The notes below the pieces were generated by a model, which was not told the DNA's origin, did no database searches, and was given only the letters and a program-made list of their open reading frames with translations. A stretch of 51,585 bases of DNA from Planctomycetaceae bacterium (GTDB lineage Bacteria; Planctomycetota; Planctomycetia; Pirellulales; PALSA-1355): contig PLYM01000143.1 of NCBI GenBank assembly GCA_003153375.1, positions 1 to 51,585 of the forward strand. The letters are read 5' to 3'. Shown in pieces: positions 27,610 to 36,663 of this stretch (positions are counted from its first letter, which is position 1; every line of letters begins with the position of its first letter). A program made the position numbers and the translations under genes.

Positions 27610-28785
27610 ATGGCGACAGACGTCGTACAAGTCGAACAGCAACGTGACGAGCCGCTATCGCTTGTGGTTCCGGAGCGGCGGGGTTGGCTTCGCAGTGGGC
27701 TGGGCGTGATCGGCTCGGCAGCCGACTGGCTGTTCGGCGTCGCTTCGCTGGTCGTGGGGTTGTCGATTCTGGCCACGATTCCCGTGGTGCAACTTCTCAG
27801 CCTGGGCTACCTGCTGGAAGTCAGCGGACGCGTGGCCCGGCAGGGCTCATTGCGGTCCGGCTTCGTGGGCGTGCGCCGCGCTGCCCGCTGGGGGCGAGTG
27901 GCCCTGGGCGTGACGCTGCTCTTGATTCCCCTGTGGATTACCTCCTCGCTGGCTTTTTCGGCGCGGCTGATCGACCCAGCAAGCCGCGCGGCGCGGGGCT
28001 GGCAAATGGCGCTGTGGATCTTGAGCGTGCTGGTGCTGTTGCAAATCGTGGGCGCGTGCTTGCGCGGCGCGAAGCTGCGACATTTCCTCTGGCCGCGGCC
28101 GATCAAGTCCGTGCGCTTGGCCTTGGCGCCCGGCGCTTATGGCCGAGCGCGAGATGCCGCCTGGGAGTTTTGCGTCCGCCCGCGATTTCCTTATTACTTC
28201 TGGCTGGGCCTGCGTGGTTTTTTGGGCGCGCTTGCGTGGCTCGTCGTGCCGGTGAGCCTGTTGGCCGTTGCCTCGCGCTTGCGGCCCGGGCCCGGTACGA
28301 TCGCGGGTCTGCTCGGTGGCGCACTGCTGGCGCTGGTCGTGGTCTATCTGCCGTTTTTCGAAACACGGTTCGCCGAGCAGAACCGGCTGGGGGCGATGTT
28401 CGAGCCGCGCGTGCAGCGGCGGCTGTTTGCCCGGGCGCCGCTGGCGTTCTTCGTGGCGCTGGCGGCGACGCTGGTGCTGGCGGTGCCGCTCTATCTGCTG
28501 AAGATCGAAATCCTGCCGCGCGAGGCGACCTGGCTGCCCAGCTTGCTGTTCGTGGTCTCGATTTTTCCGGCGCGATTGCTGACCGGCTGGGCCGTGGCAC
28601 GGGCGAATCGGCATCCGGCGCCGCGCCACCCGCTGGTGCGCTGGCCGATCCGGCTGGCGCTGGTGCCGCTGCTGCTGACCTACGTGCTGATCGTCTACTT
28701 CACGCAATACTTGTCGTGGTACGGCGTGTGGAGTCTCTATGAGCAGCACGCGTTTCTGGTGCCCGCGCCGTTCTGGGGCTTCTGA
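27610..28785 (+). CDS. Multi-pass membrane protein, possibly DUF4013-like
   Basis: A 391-residue protein with about eight hydrophobic helices. The first pair lies at about 30-70 (GVASLVVGLSILATIPVVQLL, then SLGYLLEVSGRVARQGSL), a glycine/arginine loop follows (RSGFVGVRRAARWGRVALG), and further helices run to the C-terminus. The phrase LSLGYLLEVSGR followed by a GSLRSGF loop recalls the DUF4013 group of bacterial membrane proteins, with low certainty. No transport or catalytic motif was seen. The frame reaches a TTG at 27565; ATG 27610 is preferred. It faces the histidine kinase gene, 21 bases away and convergent. Confidence 0.72.
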   Translation: MATDVVQVEQQRDEPLSLVVPERRGWLRSGLGVIGSAADWLFGVASLVVGLSILATIPVVQLLSLGYLLEVSGRVARQGSLRSGFVGVRRAARWGRVALGVTLLLIPLWITSSLAFSARLIDPASRAARGWQMALWILSVLVLLQIVGACLRGAKLRHFLWPRPIKSVRLALAPGAYGRARDAAWEFCVRPRFPYYFWLGLRGFLGALAWLVVPVSLLAVASRLRPGPGTIAGLLGGALLALVVVYLPFFETRFAEQNRLGAMFEPRVQRRLFARAPLAFFVALAATLVLAVPLYLLKIEILPREATWLPSLLFVVSIFPARLLTGWAVARANRHPAPRHPLVRWPIRLALVPLLLTYVLIVYFTQYLSWYGVWSLYEQHAFLVPAPFWGF

Positions 28786-28806
28786 CGACCCGCGCACTGC
28801 GACCGC

Positions 28807-30576
28807 TCAGGCCTTGGGCAGGTGGATCGTAAAGGTGCTGCCGATGCCGGGCGTGCTATCGACCGTGACGTGGCCGCGGTGCGTCTGCACGATGTGCTTG
28901 ACGATGGCCAGCCCTAGGCCGGTGCCTCCCAGCTTGCGGCTGCGGGCCCGATCGACGCGGTAAAATCGCTCGAAGATGCGGACGACGTGCTCGGCCGCGA
29001 TGCCGCAGCCATGGTCGGTCACCCGGATCGTGATCTCGGTGTCGGAGTCAGCGGCCTCGACCTGCACCTGCCGGCTGGGATCGCTGTACTTGAGCGCGTT
29101 GTCGAGCAAATTCACCACGGCCTGTTCCAGCAGCACCGGATTGATCTTGGCTTGCAGACGTTCGTCGCAAGCGAGCAAGACGTCGATGTTGCGCTCCTGG
29201 GCAATCGTTTGGCAGGTGTTCACGGCCGATTCGAGCACCGGGCGCAGCGGCAGCACTTGCAGCGCGATGTCTTCGCTGTCCTCGCTCTGTTCGATCTTCG
29301 AGAGACTCAACAGGTCCTCGATGATCGCGTGCAATCGGTCAGCCTGCTTGGCGATGATGCGCAGGAAGCGATCGGCGTCTTGGGGATCGTTGACGGCGCC
29401 GTCGAGCAGCGTCTCGACAAAACCCTTGATCGACGTGACCGGCGTTTTCAATTCGTGCGAGACGTTGGCCACGAAGTCGCGGCGAATGTGCTCGAGCCGG
29501 CGAAAATCGGTGACGTCGTTGAGCACGATCACGGCGCCAATTGCCCGGCCCTCGACGTCGTGCAACGCCGAGCCCCGGGCCTGCATCACGCGTTGGCGAT
29601 CGCCGAGCAGCAGGACGTCGGCCTCGACCGGCTCGGCCTCGTCGAGCGCGCGGGTGATGAATCGGCTGAGGTCGGCATTGCGCACCACCTCGCGCAGCCG
29701 CCGGCCCTGCGCTTGAGTCTGGTCGAGACCGAGCAGCCTGGCCGAGGCCATGTTCATGCTGATCACGCGTTCCTGGCTGTCGAGGGCCAGCACCCCCTCG
29801 GCCATGCTGGCCAGCACGGCCTTTTGTTCGTTGTTGTTTTGCACCAGCACGCTGAGCTGGCGTTGCAGCTGATCGGCCATTCGATTGAAGGCCTCGTCCA
29901 GGTCGGCCAGTTCGCGGTCCTCGCCAATGGGCACGCGGGCCGACCATTGGCCATTGCCAAGCCGCGCGATGGCCTGTTGCAGCTGCCCCAGCGGACGCGT
30001 GATGCCGCCGATGACCCAGCGGGCTCCCAGACTCGAGAGCACGAGGAGCACCGCGCCGGCGCCCAGCAGCGAATAGTGCAATTGGGCCAGGGCCTGGTCC
30101 AGCTCGCCCAGGTCGGTCGACAGATAGAAGATGCCGAACAGCTCGTCGTTGCGCAGCACGGGCACGGCCATGTAGAACACGCGCCGATCCAAGCCCGCGT
30201 TGTAGCGAGTCCAATCGCGCGTGCGGCCCTCGAGCGCTTGCTTGATCTCGGGGCGATTGAGCTGACCTTCGAATTCCTCGGGCCGTCCCAGGCTGTCGCA
30301 ATCGACTTTGCCGTCGCCTTGGATCAGCGTCACGCGAATGCCGCTGGTCTGGTCAAAGCGGCGCGTCTCGCGGCAGAAGTCGCCCAGGTCGGTGGAAATT
30401 TCGGGGCCCAGCCGCGAGTCGAAGTAGTCGGCCGTGGCTTGCAACCTGGCGCGCGTCGCTTGCAGATGCGACGACTCCAACTGCGACGACGCCATCCAGC
30501 CAGCCACGACCAGGGCCAGCAGTGCCACCAGCGCATAGGAAGGAATCAGTCGCCAGAGAAGACTTCGCTTGGGCAT
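28807..30576 (-). CDS. PhoR-like sensor histidine kinase
   Basis: A 589-residue membrane kinase. Helix 1 is at about 12-30; an extracytoplasmic domain of about 140 residues (LGDFCRETRRFDQTSGIRVTL through VFYMAVPVLRN) follows; helix 2 is at about 170-190. Then come HAMP (about 192-245), a PAS domain (about 255-355, ASMAEGVLALDSQERVI), the HisKA dimerisation helix with phosphorylated His374 in VSHELKTP, and the HATPase domain with N box NLLDNALKYS, G1 DHGCGIA and G2 GGTGLGLAIVK. The arrangement matches PhoR-type kinases that sense phosphate supply or other envelope states. It follows the response regulator gene by three bases, so they form one operon. No pst or phoU genes are present, so phosphate sensing is only a guess. 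Confidence 0.9.
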   Translation of the reverse strand: MPKRSLLWRLIPSYALVALLALVVAGWMASSQLESSHLQATRARLQATADYFDSRLGPEISTDLGDFCRETRRFDQTSGIRVTLIQGDGKVDCDSLGRPEEFEGQLNRPEIKQALEGRTRDWTRYNAGLDRRVFYMAVPVLRNDELFGIFYLSTDLGELDQALAQLHYSLLGAGAVLLVLSSLGARWVIGGITRPLGQLQQAIARLGNGQWSARVPIGEDRELADLDEAFNRMADQLQRQLSVLVQNNNEQKAVLASMAEGVLALDSQERVISMNMASARLLGLDQTQAQGRRLREVVRNADLSRFITRALDEAEPVEADVLLLGDRQRVMQARGSALHDVEGRAIGAVIVLNDVTDFRRLEHIRRDFVANVSHELKTPVTSIKGFVETLLDGAVNDPQDADRFLRIIAKQADRLHAIIEDLLSLSKIEQSEDSEDIALQVLPLRPVLESAVNTCQTIAQERNIDVLLACDERLQAKINPVLLEQAVVNLLDNALKYSDPSRQVQVEAADSDTEITIRVTDHGCGIAAEHVVRIFERFYRVDRARSRKLGGTGLGLAIVKHIVQTHRGHVTVDSTPGIGSTFTIHLPKA

Positions 30577-30579
30577 TGG

Positions 30580-31266
30580 CTACTCCTTGAATCGGTAGCC
30601 AACCCCTCGCACGGTTTCGATGTAGCTGCCCAGGTCACCCAGCTTTTTACGCAGCCCCGCAACTTGCACATCGACCGATCGTTCCGTGACCGGATAGTCC
30701 TCGCCCTTGACCGCGTCGACAATCTGGCTGCGCGAGAAGGCCCAACCGGGCTTGCGAGCGAGGAACTGCAGCAGTCGAAACTCGGTGAAGGTCAGGTCGA
30801 CCGGCTGGCCCCGCAGCAACACCTCGTGGCGGCCGGGATGGATGACCAACTCGCGAACCTTGATGGCCGAAGGATCGTCCATCGACTGCTTCAGCTTGCG
30901 CCGCAGCACGGCACGAATGCGGGCCACCAGCACGCGCGGGCTGAAGGGCTTGGTGATGTAGTCGTCGGCCCCCAGTTCGAGACCGCTGACCACGTCCGCC
31001 TCTTCGGTCTTGGCGGTCACCATCATGATCGGAATGTGCTGCGTCTGCGGATGGCTCTTGAGAATCTTGCAGACGCCCAGCCCGTCGACGGCCGGCAGCA
31101 TCAGATCCAGCAGGATCAAATCGGGCAACAGCGACTTGGCCTCTTGAATGGCCAGCTCGCCGGTCGATACGCAACGAACCTGATACCCCTCCTTGTGCAG
31201 GTTGTAACGAACCAATTCCAGAAGATCCTCTTCGTCGTCGACGACGAGGATACGTTCAGTCGCCAT
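30580..31266 (-). CDS. PhoB/OmpR family response regulator
   Basis: A 228-residue two-component regulator. The receiver domain (1-120) has the acidic pair Asp10/Asp11, the phosphorylated Asp54 in LILLDLMLPAVDG and the switch lysine in YITKPFSPR. The C-terminal OmpR/PhoB winged helix (about 130-228) holds LTFTEFRLLQFLARKPGWAF, SRSQIVDAVKGEDY and the recognition part VTERSVDVQVAGLRKKLGD, ending GVGYRFKE. The frame extends about 23 codons upstream, but the ATG at 31266 starts the domain and has AAAAGGTGG just before it. It is the first gene of the pair with the PhoR-like kinase. Confidence 0.92.
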   Translation of the reverse strand: MATERILVVDDEEDLLELVRYNLHKEGYQVRCVSTGELAIQEAKSLLPDLILLDLMLPAVDGLGVCKILKSHPQTQHIPIMMVTAKTEEADVVSGLELGADDYITKPFSPRVLVARIRAVLRRKLKQSMDDPSAIKVRELVIHPGRHEVLLRGQPVDLTFTEFRLLQFLARKPGWAFSRSQIVDAVKGEDYPVTERSVDVQVAGLRKKLGDLGSYIETVRGVGYRFKE

Positions 31267-31602
31267 AGCCACCTTTTCCGCAAAGCCTGCTGATCGCTCT
31301 CGAAGCGTCATGGATACCATGGCAGCATTAGTCATCGGTTAGGGTTGTGTTTGGTTCTTGCACGCACGCTGCCCCCTCCTGGTGGCCCGGGAGTGCTAGC
31401 GAGCGCAGCGGGATCAGTTGCCGCGGGCCCGTTTCTGCGAGACCCAAAGCGGCTGGACGATTCATCTTATCGGTTGCAGTCGTGACTTGCTAGCGCAGCT
31501 TGGTCGTCGGGCGGTTGCGTGCTACAAGGGATGGGGCATGCGCTTTCCCGCATGGCCGATTCTTTCAGTCAAACCCTTTCCAAACCCTGCATTTCGATTG
31601 CC
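31267..31602. other. Intergenic region between divergent genes
   Basis: It should hold the promoters of the response regulator (minus strand) and of the SRPBCC protein (plus strand). Short frames exist but none has family resemblance, and no confident promoter or operator dyad was recognised. Confidence 0.45.
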
Positions 31603-32070
31603 ATGACGTATCTGTTCACCTCGTCGATGTTCGTACCACTGCCGCGCGAGCGCGTGTTTGCCTTTTTTGCCGAAGCTGCCAATTTGCCGCGGATCACGCC
31701 GCCGAAGATGGGCTTTCGCGTGCTGACGCCCGGCGAGATCGTGATCGGCGAGGGGACCGTGATCGAGTACCGGGTGCGGGTGTTTGGCCTGCCCCTGCGC
31801 TGGCGCAGTTTGATCCAGGACTGGGATCCGCCGCGCCAATTCGTCGACGTGCAACTGGCGGGGCCTTACAAGAGTTGGGTCCACACGCACCGCTTCGTTG
31901 AACAGAACGGCGGCACGTCGATCGAGGACAGCGTGGAGTACGCGCTGCCGCTGGCGCCTTTGGGCCGGCTGGCTCATCCTCTGATCCGGCGCGAGCTGAA
32001 CCAGATCTTCGAGTTTCGCCGCGCGGCCACCGAATGGCTGCTGATGGGCACGCCCAAAGAGCCCACGTAA
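31603..32070 (+). CDS. SRPBCC (START/Bet v1-like) family protein
   Basis: A 155-residue protein of the SRPBCC fold, a helix-grip barrel with a deep pocket for hydrophobic ligands. The N-terminal strand and helix ([23 protein letters not shown]) and the long C-terminal helix ([21 protein letters not shown]) are typical, as is the middle phrase [21 protein letters not shown]. Its relatives are often annotated as polyketide cyclase-like or cell-division inhibitor-like proteins without tested function. The frame goes further upstream, but ATG 31603 begins the domain. It stands alone, next to a convergent redox gene. Confidence 0.8.
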   Translation: MTYLFTSSMFVPLPRERVFAFFAEAANLPRITPPKMGFRVLTPGEIVIGEGTVIEYRVRVFGLPLRWRSLIQDWDPPRQFVDVQLAGPYKSWVHTHRFVEQNGGTSIEDSVEYALPLAPLGRLAHPLIRRELNQIFEFRRAATEWLLMGTPKEPT

Positions 32071-32077
32071 GCGGCGG

Positions 32078-33910
32078 TTACTCGGCGGCTTCGCCTTGCT
32101 CGCGCTGCGCTCGGGGCGGGCGGGTCTTGCCGAGCACTTCCGAAATCTTGACGTCCTTGGGCACAGCGATGTCGAACCAGCCGATCATCATTTCTTCCCA
32201 GGTCTGATCGCCCCAACGCACCGGCTTGCTGGGGTCGGGGTTGGCCGGGTTGTCCTTCGAGTTGTCGAAGTGAGCCGTGCAGTGCATCACGGTGCCGGGG
32301 GGTAGCTTCTTGGGCTCGGCCAGCACGAAGCTGGTTTGCCAGTTGAAGTCATAGCGCGGCACGTTGAGCAACGTTTCCTTGGCGCCGTCGGGATAAATCA
32401 CCTCGTAGTGGAAATCCTTGCCGCGCAGGTGCATGTGTGGGAACATCGAGAGCAGCAGCACTTCCTTCTTATAATTCTGCGTCGACTCGACCTCAAAGGC
32501 CGGATCGTTGGCCGGAATCTTGAAGCCGAAGTTCAAGGCGTTGGCCGTGGCCACGCGATATTGAACGTCCTTGGCATCGACGAACTTCATGCCCACTGAG
32601 CTGCGATCTTTTTGCGGCGTGCCGTTGGGCGTGTAGTGCATCTGGAAGGTGAGCTTCCAGCCGGCCGGAATCAACTTGGCCATGCCCGGAGCCAACACGT
32701 GCGGCCGGGCGCCCGGGGCAAAGCCGGTCAACTGGCCGAATGACTCCTGTCCGCCCGAGCCCTCGCCGGCTGGCGGACGCATGAAGACGATCATGTGGTG
32801 TACCACGGCCCGATTGCCGGGCATGCACTCGGCGATGTTGACCCACTTGTCTTCCGAGAAGCCCGGGTCGACCGTGTAATAGCGATAGGCCACGGTCCCC
32901 TCGGCCGGCACGTCGACCGGCTCTTCGCTCATGTAGAACACGGCGTCGGGTCCGCCCGGCATCATCCAACTGCCGGCATATTGCTGCGGCGCGGGCAGAT
33001 CCTTGGCATCGCCCTCGGGCGCGCCGGCGGCGACCCACTTGGCGATTTGCTCTTTTTCCGCGGCGCTGAGCGACGAGTCGTTGCGGAAGTGGCCAAACTT
33101 GGGATCGGCGTGCCAGGGCGGCATCCGTTGCTCGCGCACCACCTCGTCGATCATCTCGGCCCAGCCGGCCGCTTCGTCGTAGGTTTGCAACGCGAAGGGA
33201 CCGATTTGTCCGGGTCGGTGACACTCGACGCAGTGGTTTTGCAGGATGCGGGCGATTTGCTTCGAGTAGGTGACGTCGCTGTTGGCATCGACTTTGTGTA
33301 CGCGGCCGATCAAGCAGCCGTTGGCGTCAGTCGTGCTCTGGCTGACGGGGTTGCCGGCCAGCACTTCGTCGATCGCCGTGGCCAGGTCGCGTCGCGAGAC
33401 CTTGGGTTTCGCATAACCGCTGCCGGTTTGGAATCCGTATTGATCGTCGACGCGCCCGGCGTAGCGAATCACCCGATCGCGATCGAGCACGAAGACTTGC
33501 GGCACCCGCGTGGCGCCCACCTGGTCAGCCACGACATTGTTGAGATCCTTGAGCAGCGGGAAGGCGATGTTGTGTTCCTTGGCATACTGGGCCATTTCGG
33601 TCACCGAATCCTGGCGATTCGAATCGACGCCCACGAAGGCCACGCCCTTGGACTGATACTCGGTGGCCAATTCGGCCAGCCGCGGACCATAGAGCTTGCT
33701 GAGCGGGCACTCGACCCCCAGAAACGCCACGACCAGCACGGGGGCGTCCTTCGAATCGGAGAGGGTGTGGGCCTTGCCGCGAAAGTCTTGCAGGGAAAAA
33801 TCGTTGACCTTTTTGCCGATGGGCGAGGCGGTCTCGGGAGCGGCCTGAGCCTTGAGGGTGAGCGCGGCGCCTAACGAAATCGCCAGCAGCAACGTACACG
33901 TAGCTTTCAT
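32078..33910 (-). CDS. Redoxin / cytochrome c / copper monooxygenase-like fusion protein
   Basis: A 610-residue exported protein with three functional parts. Residues 1-24 are a signal peptide. A peroxiredoxin/TlpA-like domain follows (about 30-185) with a single active Cys68 in FLGVECPLSK, not a CxxC pair. A haem c motif, CVECH at 227-231, opens a short cytochrome-like region with WHADPKFGHFRND. The C-terminal 260 residues resemble the copper-dependent PHM/DBH monooxygenase core: His371-His372 (VVHHMIVF), a third ligand in LTFQMHYTPNG, a His-x-His in MFPHMHLRGKDF, and a Met in the WEEMMIGWFDI segment. All ligand classes of both copper sites thus appear kept. It probably carries out a periplasmic oxidation fed by electrons through the haem. 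Substrate unknown. The frame extends to 33988, but ATG 33910 starts the signal peptide. Confidence 0.85.
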   Translation of the reverse strand: MKATCTLLLAISLGAALTLKAQAAPETASPIGKKVNDFSLQDFRGKAHTLSDSKDAPVLVVAFLGVECPLSKLYGPRLAELATEYQSKGVAFVGVDSNRQDSVTEMAQYAKEHNIAFPLLKDLNNVVADQVGATRVPQVFVLDRDRVIRYAGRVDDQYGFQTGSGYAKPKVSRRDLATAIDEVLAGNPVSQSTTDANGCLIGRVHKVDANSDVTYSKQIARILQNHCVECHRPGQIGPFALQTYDEAAGWAEMIDEVVREQRMPPWHADPKFGHFRNDSSLSAAEKEQIAKWVAAGAPEGDAKDLPAPQQYAGSWMMPGGPDAVFYMSEEPVDVPAEGTVAYRYYTVDPGFSEDKWVNIAECMPGNRAVVHHMIVFMRPPAGEGSGGQESFGQLTGFAPGARPHVLAPGMAKLIPAGWKLTFQMHYTPNGTPQKDRSSVGMKFVDAKDVQYRVATANALNFGFKIPANDPAFEVESTQNYKKEVLLLSMFPHMHLRGKDFHYEVIYPDGAKETLLNVPRYDFNWQTSFVLAEPKKLPPGTVMHCTAHFDNSKDNPANPDPSKPVRWGDQTWEEMMIGWFDIAVPKDVKISEVLGKTRPPRAQREQGEAAE

Positions 33911-34185
33911 GTCCGTGACTTTCCGACTGAAGGATGAACGGAAGGGGGATCGGGGAAGGGCCGCCGTCGTGCCTGGAAAACTCATCATATCGCCGCCCCA
34001 GCGGCGGGTGCAATACTTTTGTGGCGTTGATCTTACGGTCTGAACACGAACCCAGAGAGCCAGCCAGGGCGACGACTCGCTCCCCTCGCTGTTTTCGGTT
34101 CCTGGGCAGCGAAGAGCCGCTACTTTCTACGTGGAATTGTGGTCGCTCGGGGGCCAAGGTTACATGTCAGGCGGAGCCGATTGGC

Positions 34186-35496
34186 TCAAAAGTCGAGCAC
34201 CATCCGCCGCGGATCGCGCTGTGCAGGTGCACGAACCAGCGTGATGAAGACCGTGACGGCCAGCAGCGGGATGACCGAGGCGGCCAGCACCACCGGCTCG
34301 AACGAGTGCCGGTCGGCGACCTGGCCGATCAAATAGGTCGAGATCAACGTGCCGACGCCGGCGGCGGTACCGCCCAAGCCGCTGGCGCTGGCCACGGCCC
34401 GCGATTGAAAGACGTCGGCCGGCAGCGCCAAAAACATGGTCGAGCAGGCCGCGTAGGCGAAGTTGGCATAGGAAAACAGCGCCAGCAGCAACGGGTAGCT
34501 CGACGTGCCGAGCGCTAGCGCGAGCACCAGCATGCTGGGACCGAACAGCCCGAGGACGAAGCGTCGCGACCGCCCCACGGGCCAGCCGTGTCGGATCAGT
34601 TGGCTCGACAACGCGCCGCCGGCGAAGTTGCCCGCCACCGACGCCAGTTGGGGGCCGATGGCGCCGAGGATGCTCTGCTCGAGGCTGAAACCTTGCGCAT
34701 AGAGATAGAGGGGGAACCACTCGGAGACGAAGAACCAATAGGGATCGAGCAGAAAGCGACCCAGCATCAGGCCCCACATTTGTCGGCGCGAGAGCAACTC
34801 GCGCCAGCCGACGGTTGAAGGTGCGGATTCGCTGTCACTCGATGCGTCCTGTCCGGCTTCGATGTGGCGCAACTCCTCGGGCGCGATGCGCGGATGTTGG
34901 CGTGGCGGTCGGTAGCAGGCCAGCCACACAACGACCCACACGGCGCCCAACGAGCCAGTGAGCACGAACACCGGGCGCCAGTCGCCGAACACTTGGTAGA
35001 TGCCCATCGCCACCAGCGCCACGACGGCACCGCCCAGCGCCGTGCCGCCATCGAACAGCGCCACCGCCCAGGCGCGTTCCTGGGGCGGAAACCATTCGGA
35101 CGAGGCTTTGATCGCGCCGGGCCAATTGGCGGCCTCGCCCGCGCCGAGCAGGAACCGGCACGCACCGAACCCGGCCATCGTTTGCACCGTGGCCGTGGCG
35201 GCGGCGACGAGCGAGTAGAACGTCACGCTCCAAGCCAGCCCGCGCCGCGTGCCCAGCCAGTCGAGCAACCGCCCAGCGACGGCTTGCATGATCGTGTAGC
35301 CGACGCGAAAGCTGATCAGCAACCAGGCGAAGTCCGCATCGGTCCATTCATAGCTTTGTTTGAACACCGGCGCCAAGGCACTGATGGTCTGACGATCGAC
35401 GTAGTTGATCACCATCGACGCGAACAACAGCGCTGCGATCCACCAGCGAAGGTTCGCAATGGGTGGGCGCACGGCGGACGAACTCGACAGTGTCAT
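34186..35496 (-). CDS. MFS transporter, anion:cation symporter (ExuT-like)
   Basis: A 436-residue transporter with 12 predicted helices and the phrases of the ACS family of the major facilitator superfamily: INYVDRQTISALAP in helix 1, GRLLDWLGTRRG in the loop between helices 2 and 3, and FLLGAGEAANWPGAIKASSEWFPPQERA after helix 4. These are typical of hexuronate, galactonate and related sugar-acid transporters. The SDR gene ends 14 bases upstream, so transport and oxidation of the same compound is plausible. The frame reaches up to 35589, inside the SDR gene; ATG 35496 is preferred. The actual sugar acid cannot be named. Confidence 0.88.
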   Translation of the reverse strand: MTLSSSSAVRPPIANLRWWIAALLFASMVINYVDRQTISALAPVFKQSYEWTDADFAWLLISFRVGYTIMQAVAGRLLDWLGTRRGLAWSVTFYSLVAAATATVQTMAGFGACRFLLGAGEAANWPGAIKASSEWFPPQERAWAVALFDGGTALGGAVVALVAMGIYQVFGDWRPVFVLTGSLGAVWVVVWLACYRPPRQHPRIAPEELRHIEAGQDASSDSESAPSTVGWRELLSRRQMWGLMLGRFLLDPYWFFVSEWFPLYLYAQGFSLEQSILGAIGPQLASVAGNFAGGALSSQLIRHGWPVGRSRRFVLGLFGPSMLVLALALGTSSYPLLLALFSYANFAYAACSTMFLALPADVFQSRAVASASGLGGTAAGVGTLISTYLIGQVADRHSFEPVVLAASVIPLLAVTVFITLVRAPAQRDPRRMVLDF

Positions 35497-35509
35497 GGTG
35501 TTTGCGGGG

Positions 35510-36295
35510 TCATGGCATCTGCGGCGGCACGCCCAGCGATTTGCCTCCATCGATTCGCAGCACGGTGCCGGTGACCAGCGCCGCGGCATCGCTGACCAGA
35601 TACAAGATGGCCTCGGCCACTTCCTCAGGCGTGATCATACGCCCCAGCGCGCGGGCCAGCGGGCTGGCCGCGATGTAACGCTGTTCGAGAGCCCGGCGGT
35701 CGGCGCTCTTGGCCAATTCGTTGTCGATGGTGCGGGTGTGCGAAACGGGGCCGGGGCAGACGGCATTGAAGCGAATCTTGTCGGGCGCATGGCACAAGGC
35801 CAGGCCCGCGGCCAGCGCGTTGAGGGCCGCCTTGCTGACGCAATAAACCGGATCGTGTGCGCGGGGTAGCAGTCCGGCGTTGCTCGAGGTGAACACGACC
35901 GCGCCTCCGCCGGCATGGCGCAAGTGGGGGATGGCGTGCTTGCAGGCGAAGAAGCTGCCCTTGAGGTTCGTGTCGAGGCAGGCATCCCACTCCGCTTCGC
36001 TGACGTCGGGCAGTTGCTTCTCCAGATCGATACCGGCGTTGCTGACCAGGATGTGCAAGGCTCCGCCGTCGCGCACGGCCTGCTCGATGAGCGCTTGCAC
36101 CTGGGCTTCGCTGCGCACGTCGCAGGGAAACTGCACGATGCCGCGCGCGGCGAAGGGCTCGCGATTCTCGTCCAGCGGTCGCAGGTCGCCGGCAAAGACG
36201 CGGGCGCCGTGTTCGGCCAGCCGCAGCGCGGTCGCGCGGCCAATGCCGCTCGAGCCCCCCGTCACGACAGCCACGCGGCCTTTGAGATCGACCAA
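35510..36295 (-). CDS. Short-chain dehydrogenase/reductase (SDR family)
   Basis: A 261-residue classical SDR oxidoreductase using NAD(P). It has the dinucleotide motif TGGSSGIGRA near residue 12, NAG (SNAGID), the catalytic Ser (FTSSNAG) and the YCVSK tetrad (YxxxK), then CPGPVSHTRT and a C-terminal DGGKSLG. It resembles 3-oxoacyl-ACP reductase or sugar-alcohol and sugar-acid dehydrogenases; the neighbour transporter favours the second. The frame is open upstream to 36466 but that part runs through a repeat arm, so the TTG at 36295, just before VDLKGRVAVVTGG, is chosen. It is first in a two-gene unit with the MFS transporter. Confidence 0.88.
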   Translation of the reverse strand: MVDLKGRVAVVTGGSSGIGRATALRLAEHGARVFAGDLRPLDENREPFAARGIVQFPCDVRSEAQVQALIEQAVRDGGALHILVSNAGIDLEKQLPDVSEAEWDACLDTNLKGSFFACKHAIPHLRHAGGGAVVFTSSNAGLLPRAHDPVYCVSKAALNALAAGLALCHAPDKIRFNAVCPGPVSHTRTIDNELAKSADRRALEQRYIAASPLARALGRMITPEEVAEAILYLVSDAAALVTGTVLRIDGGKSLGVPPQMP

Positions 36296-36428
36296 AATCT
36301 TGCCCCGGAATCGGCCCAACTTGCCCGCCACGCCGGGTATCACAGTATCCCCTGAAGGGGCGATTGTCGAGAGTTGGGATGGTTCGCGTGACCGAGCGAA
36401 CGGCTGAGAATCTCGCCGTAAAACCTGA

Positions 36429-36447
36429 CTGCTGGACAAGCCAGCAG
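36429..36447. repeat. Lone arm of family B palindrome
   Basis: CTGCTGGACAAGCCAGCAG, the inner hairpin of a family B arm, without a partner nearby. It is followed by GGGCGCCC, which is close to the GTGGCACCC end of intact arms. The gap it lies in (36296-36663) has no recognised gene; it should hold promoters of the divergent SDR and sigma-factor units. Confidence 0.75.
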
Positions 36448-36663
36448 GGGCGCCCGAAGTCCTCATGCGGACTTGCGTGGCCGGCCGAATCCGAGATGGA
36501 ACGAAACCATTGTCGACCGGCGGTTTTTAATCTTACAGGAGAAGGGCCGGGACCGTCGGTGCGAAGATGTGGAGACGATTTCGCGGCCGATCAGGGGGTG
36601 TGATAGACTCAATGGAAGTGTGGACTGAGGAGCTCCTGGTGGGTGACGAGGCAAGGGTGAGTT

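Noticed and set aside
28807-31266. Calling the two-component pair phoR-phoB by name
   Set aside because: Domain layout fits, but no pst, phoU or phosphatase genes are near, and many other kinases share this layout.
28987-31293. A 768-codon open frame opposite the histidine kinase and response regulator genes
   Set aside because: It is antisense to two clearly recognised genes, has no family resemblance, and long antisense frames are expected in GC-rich DNA with this codon use.
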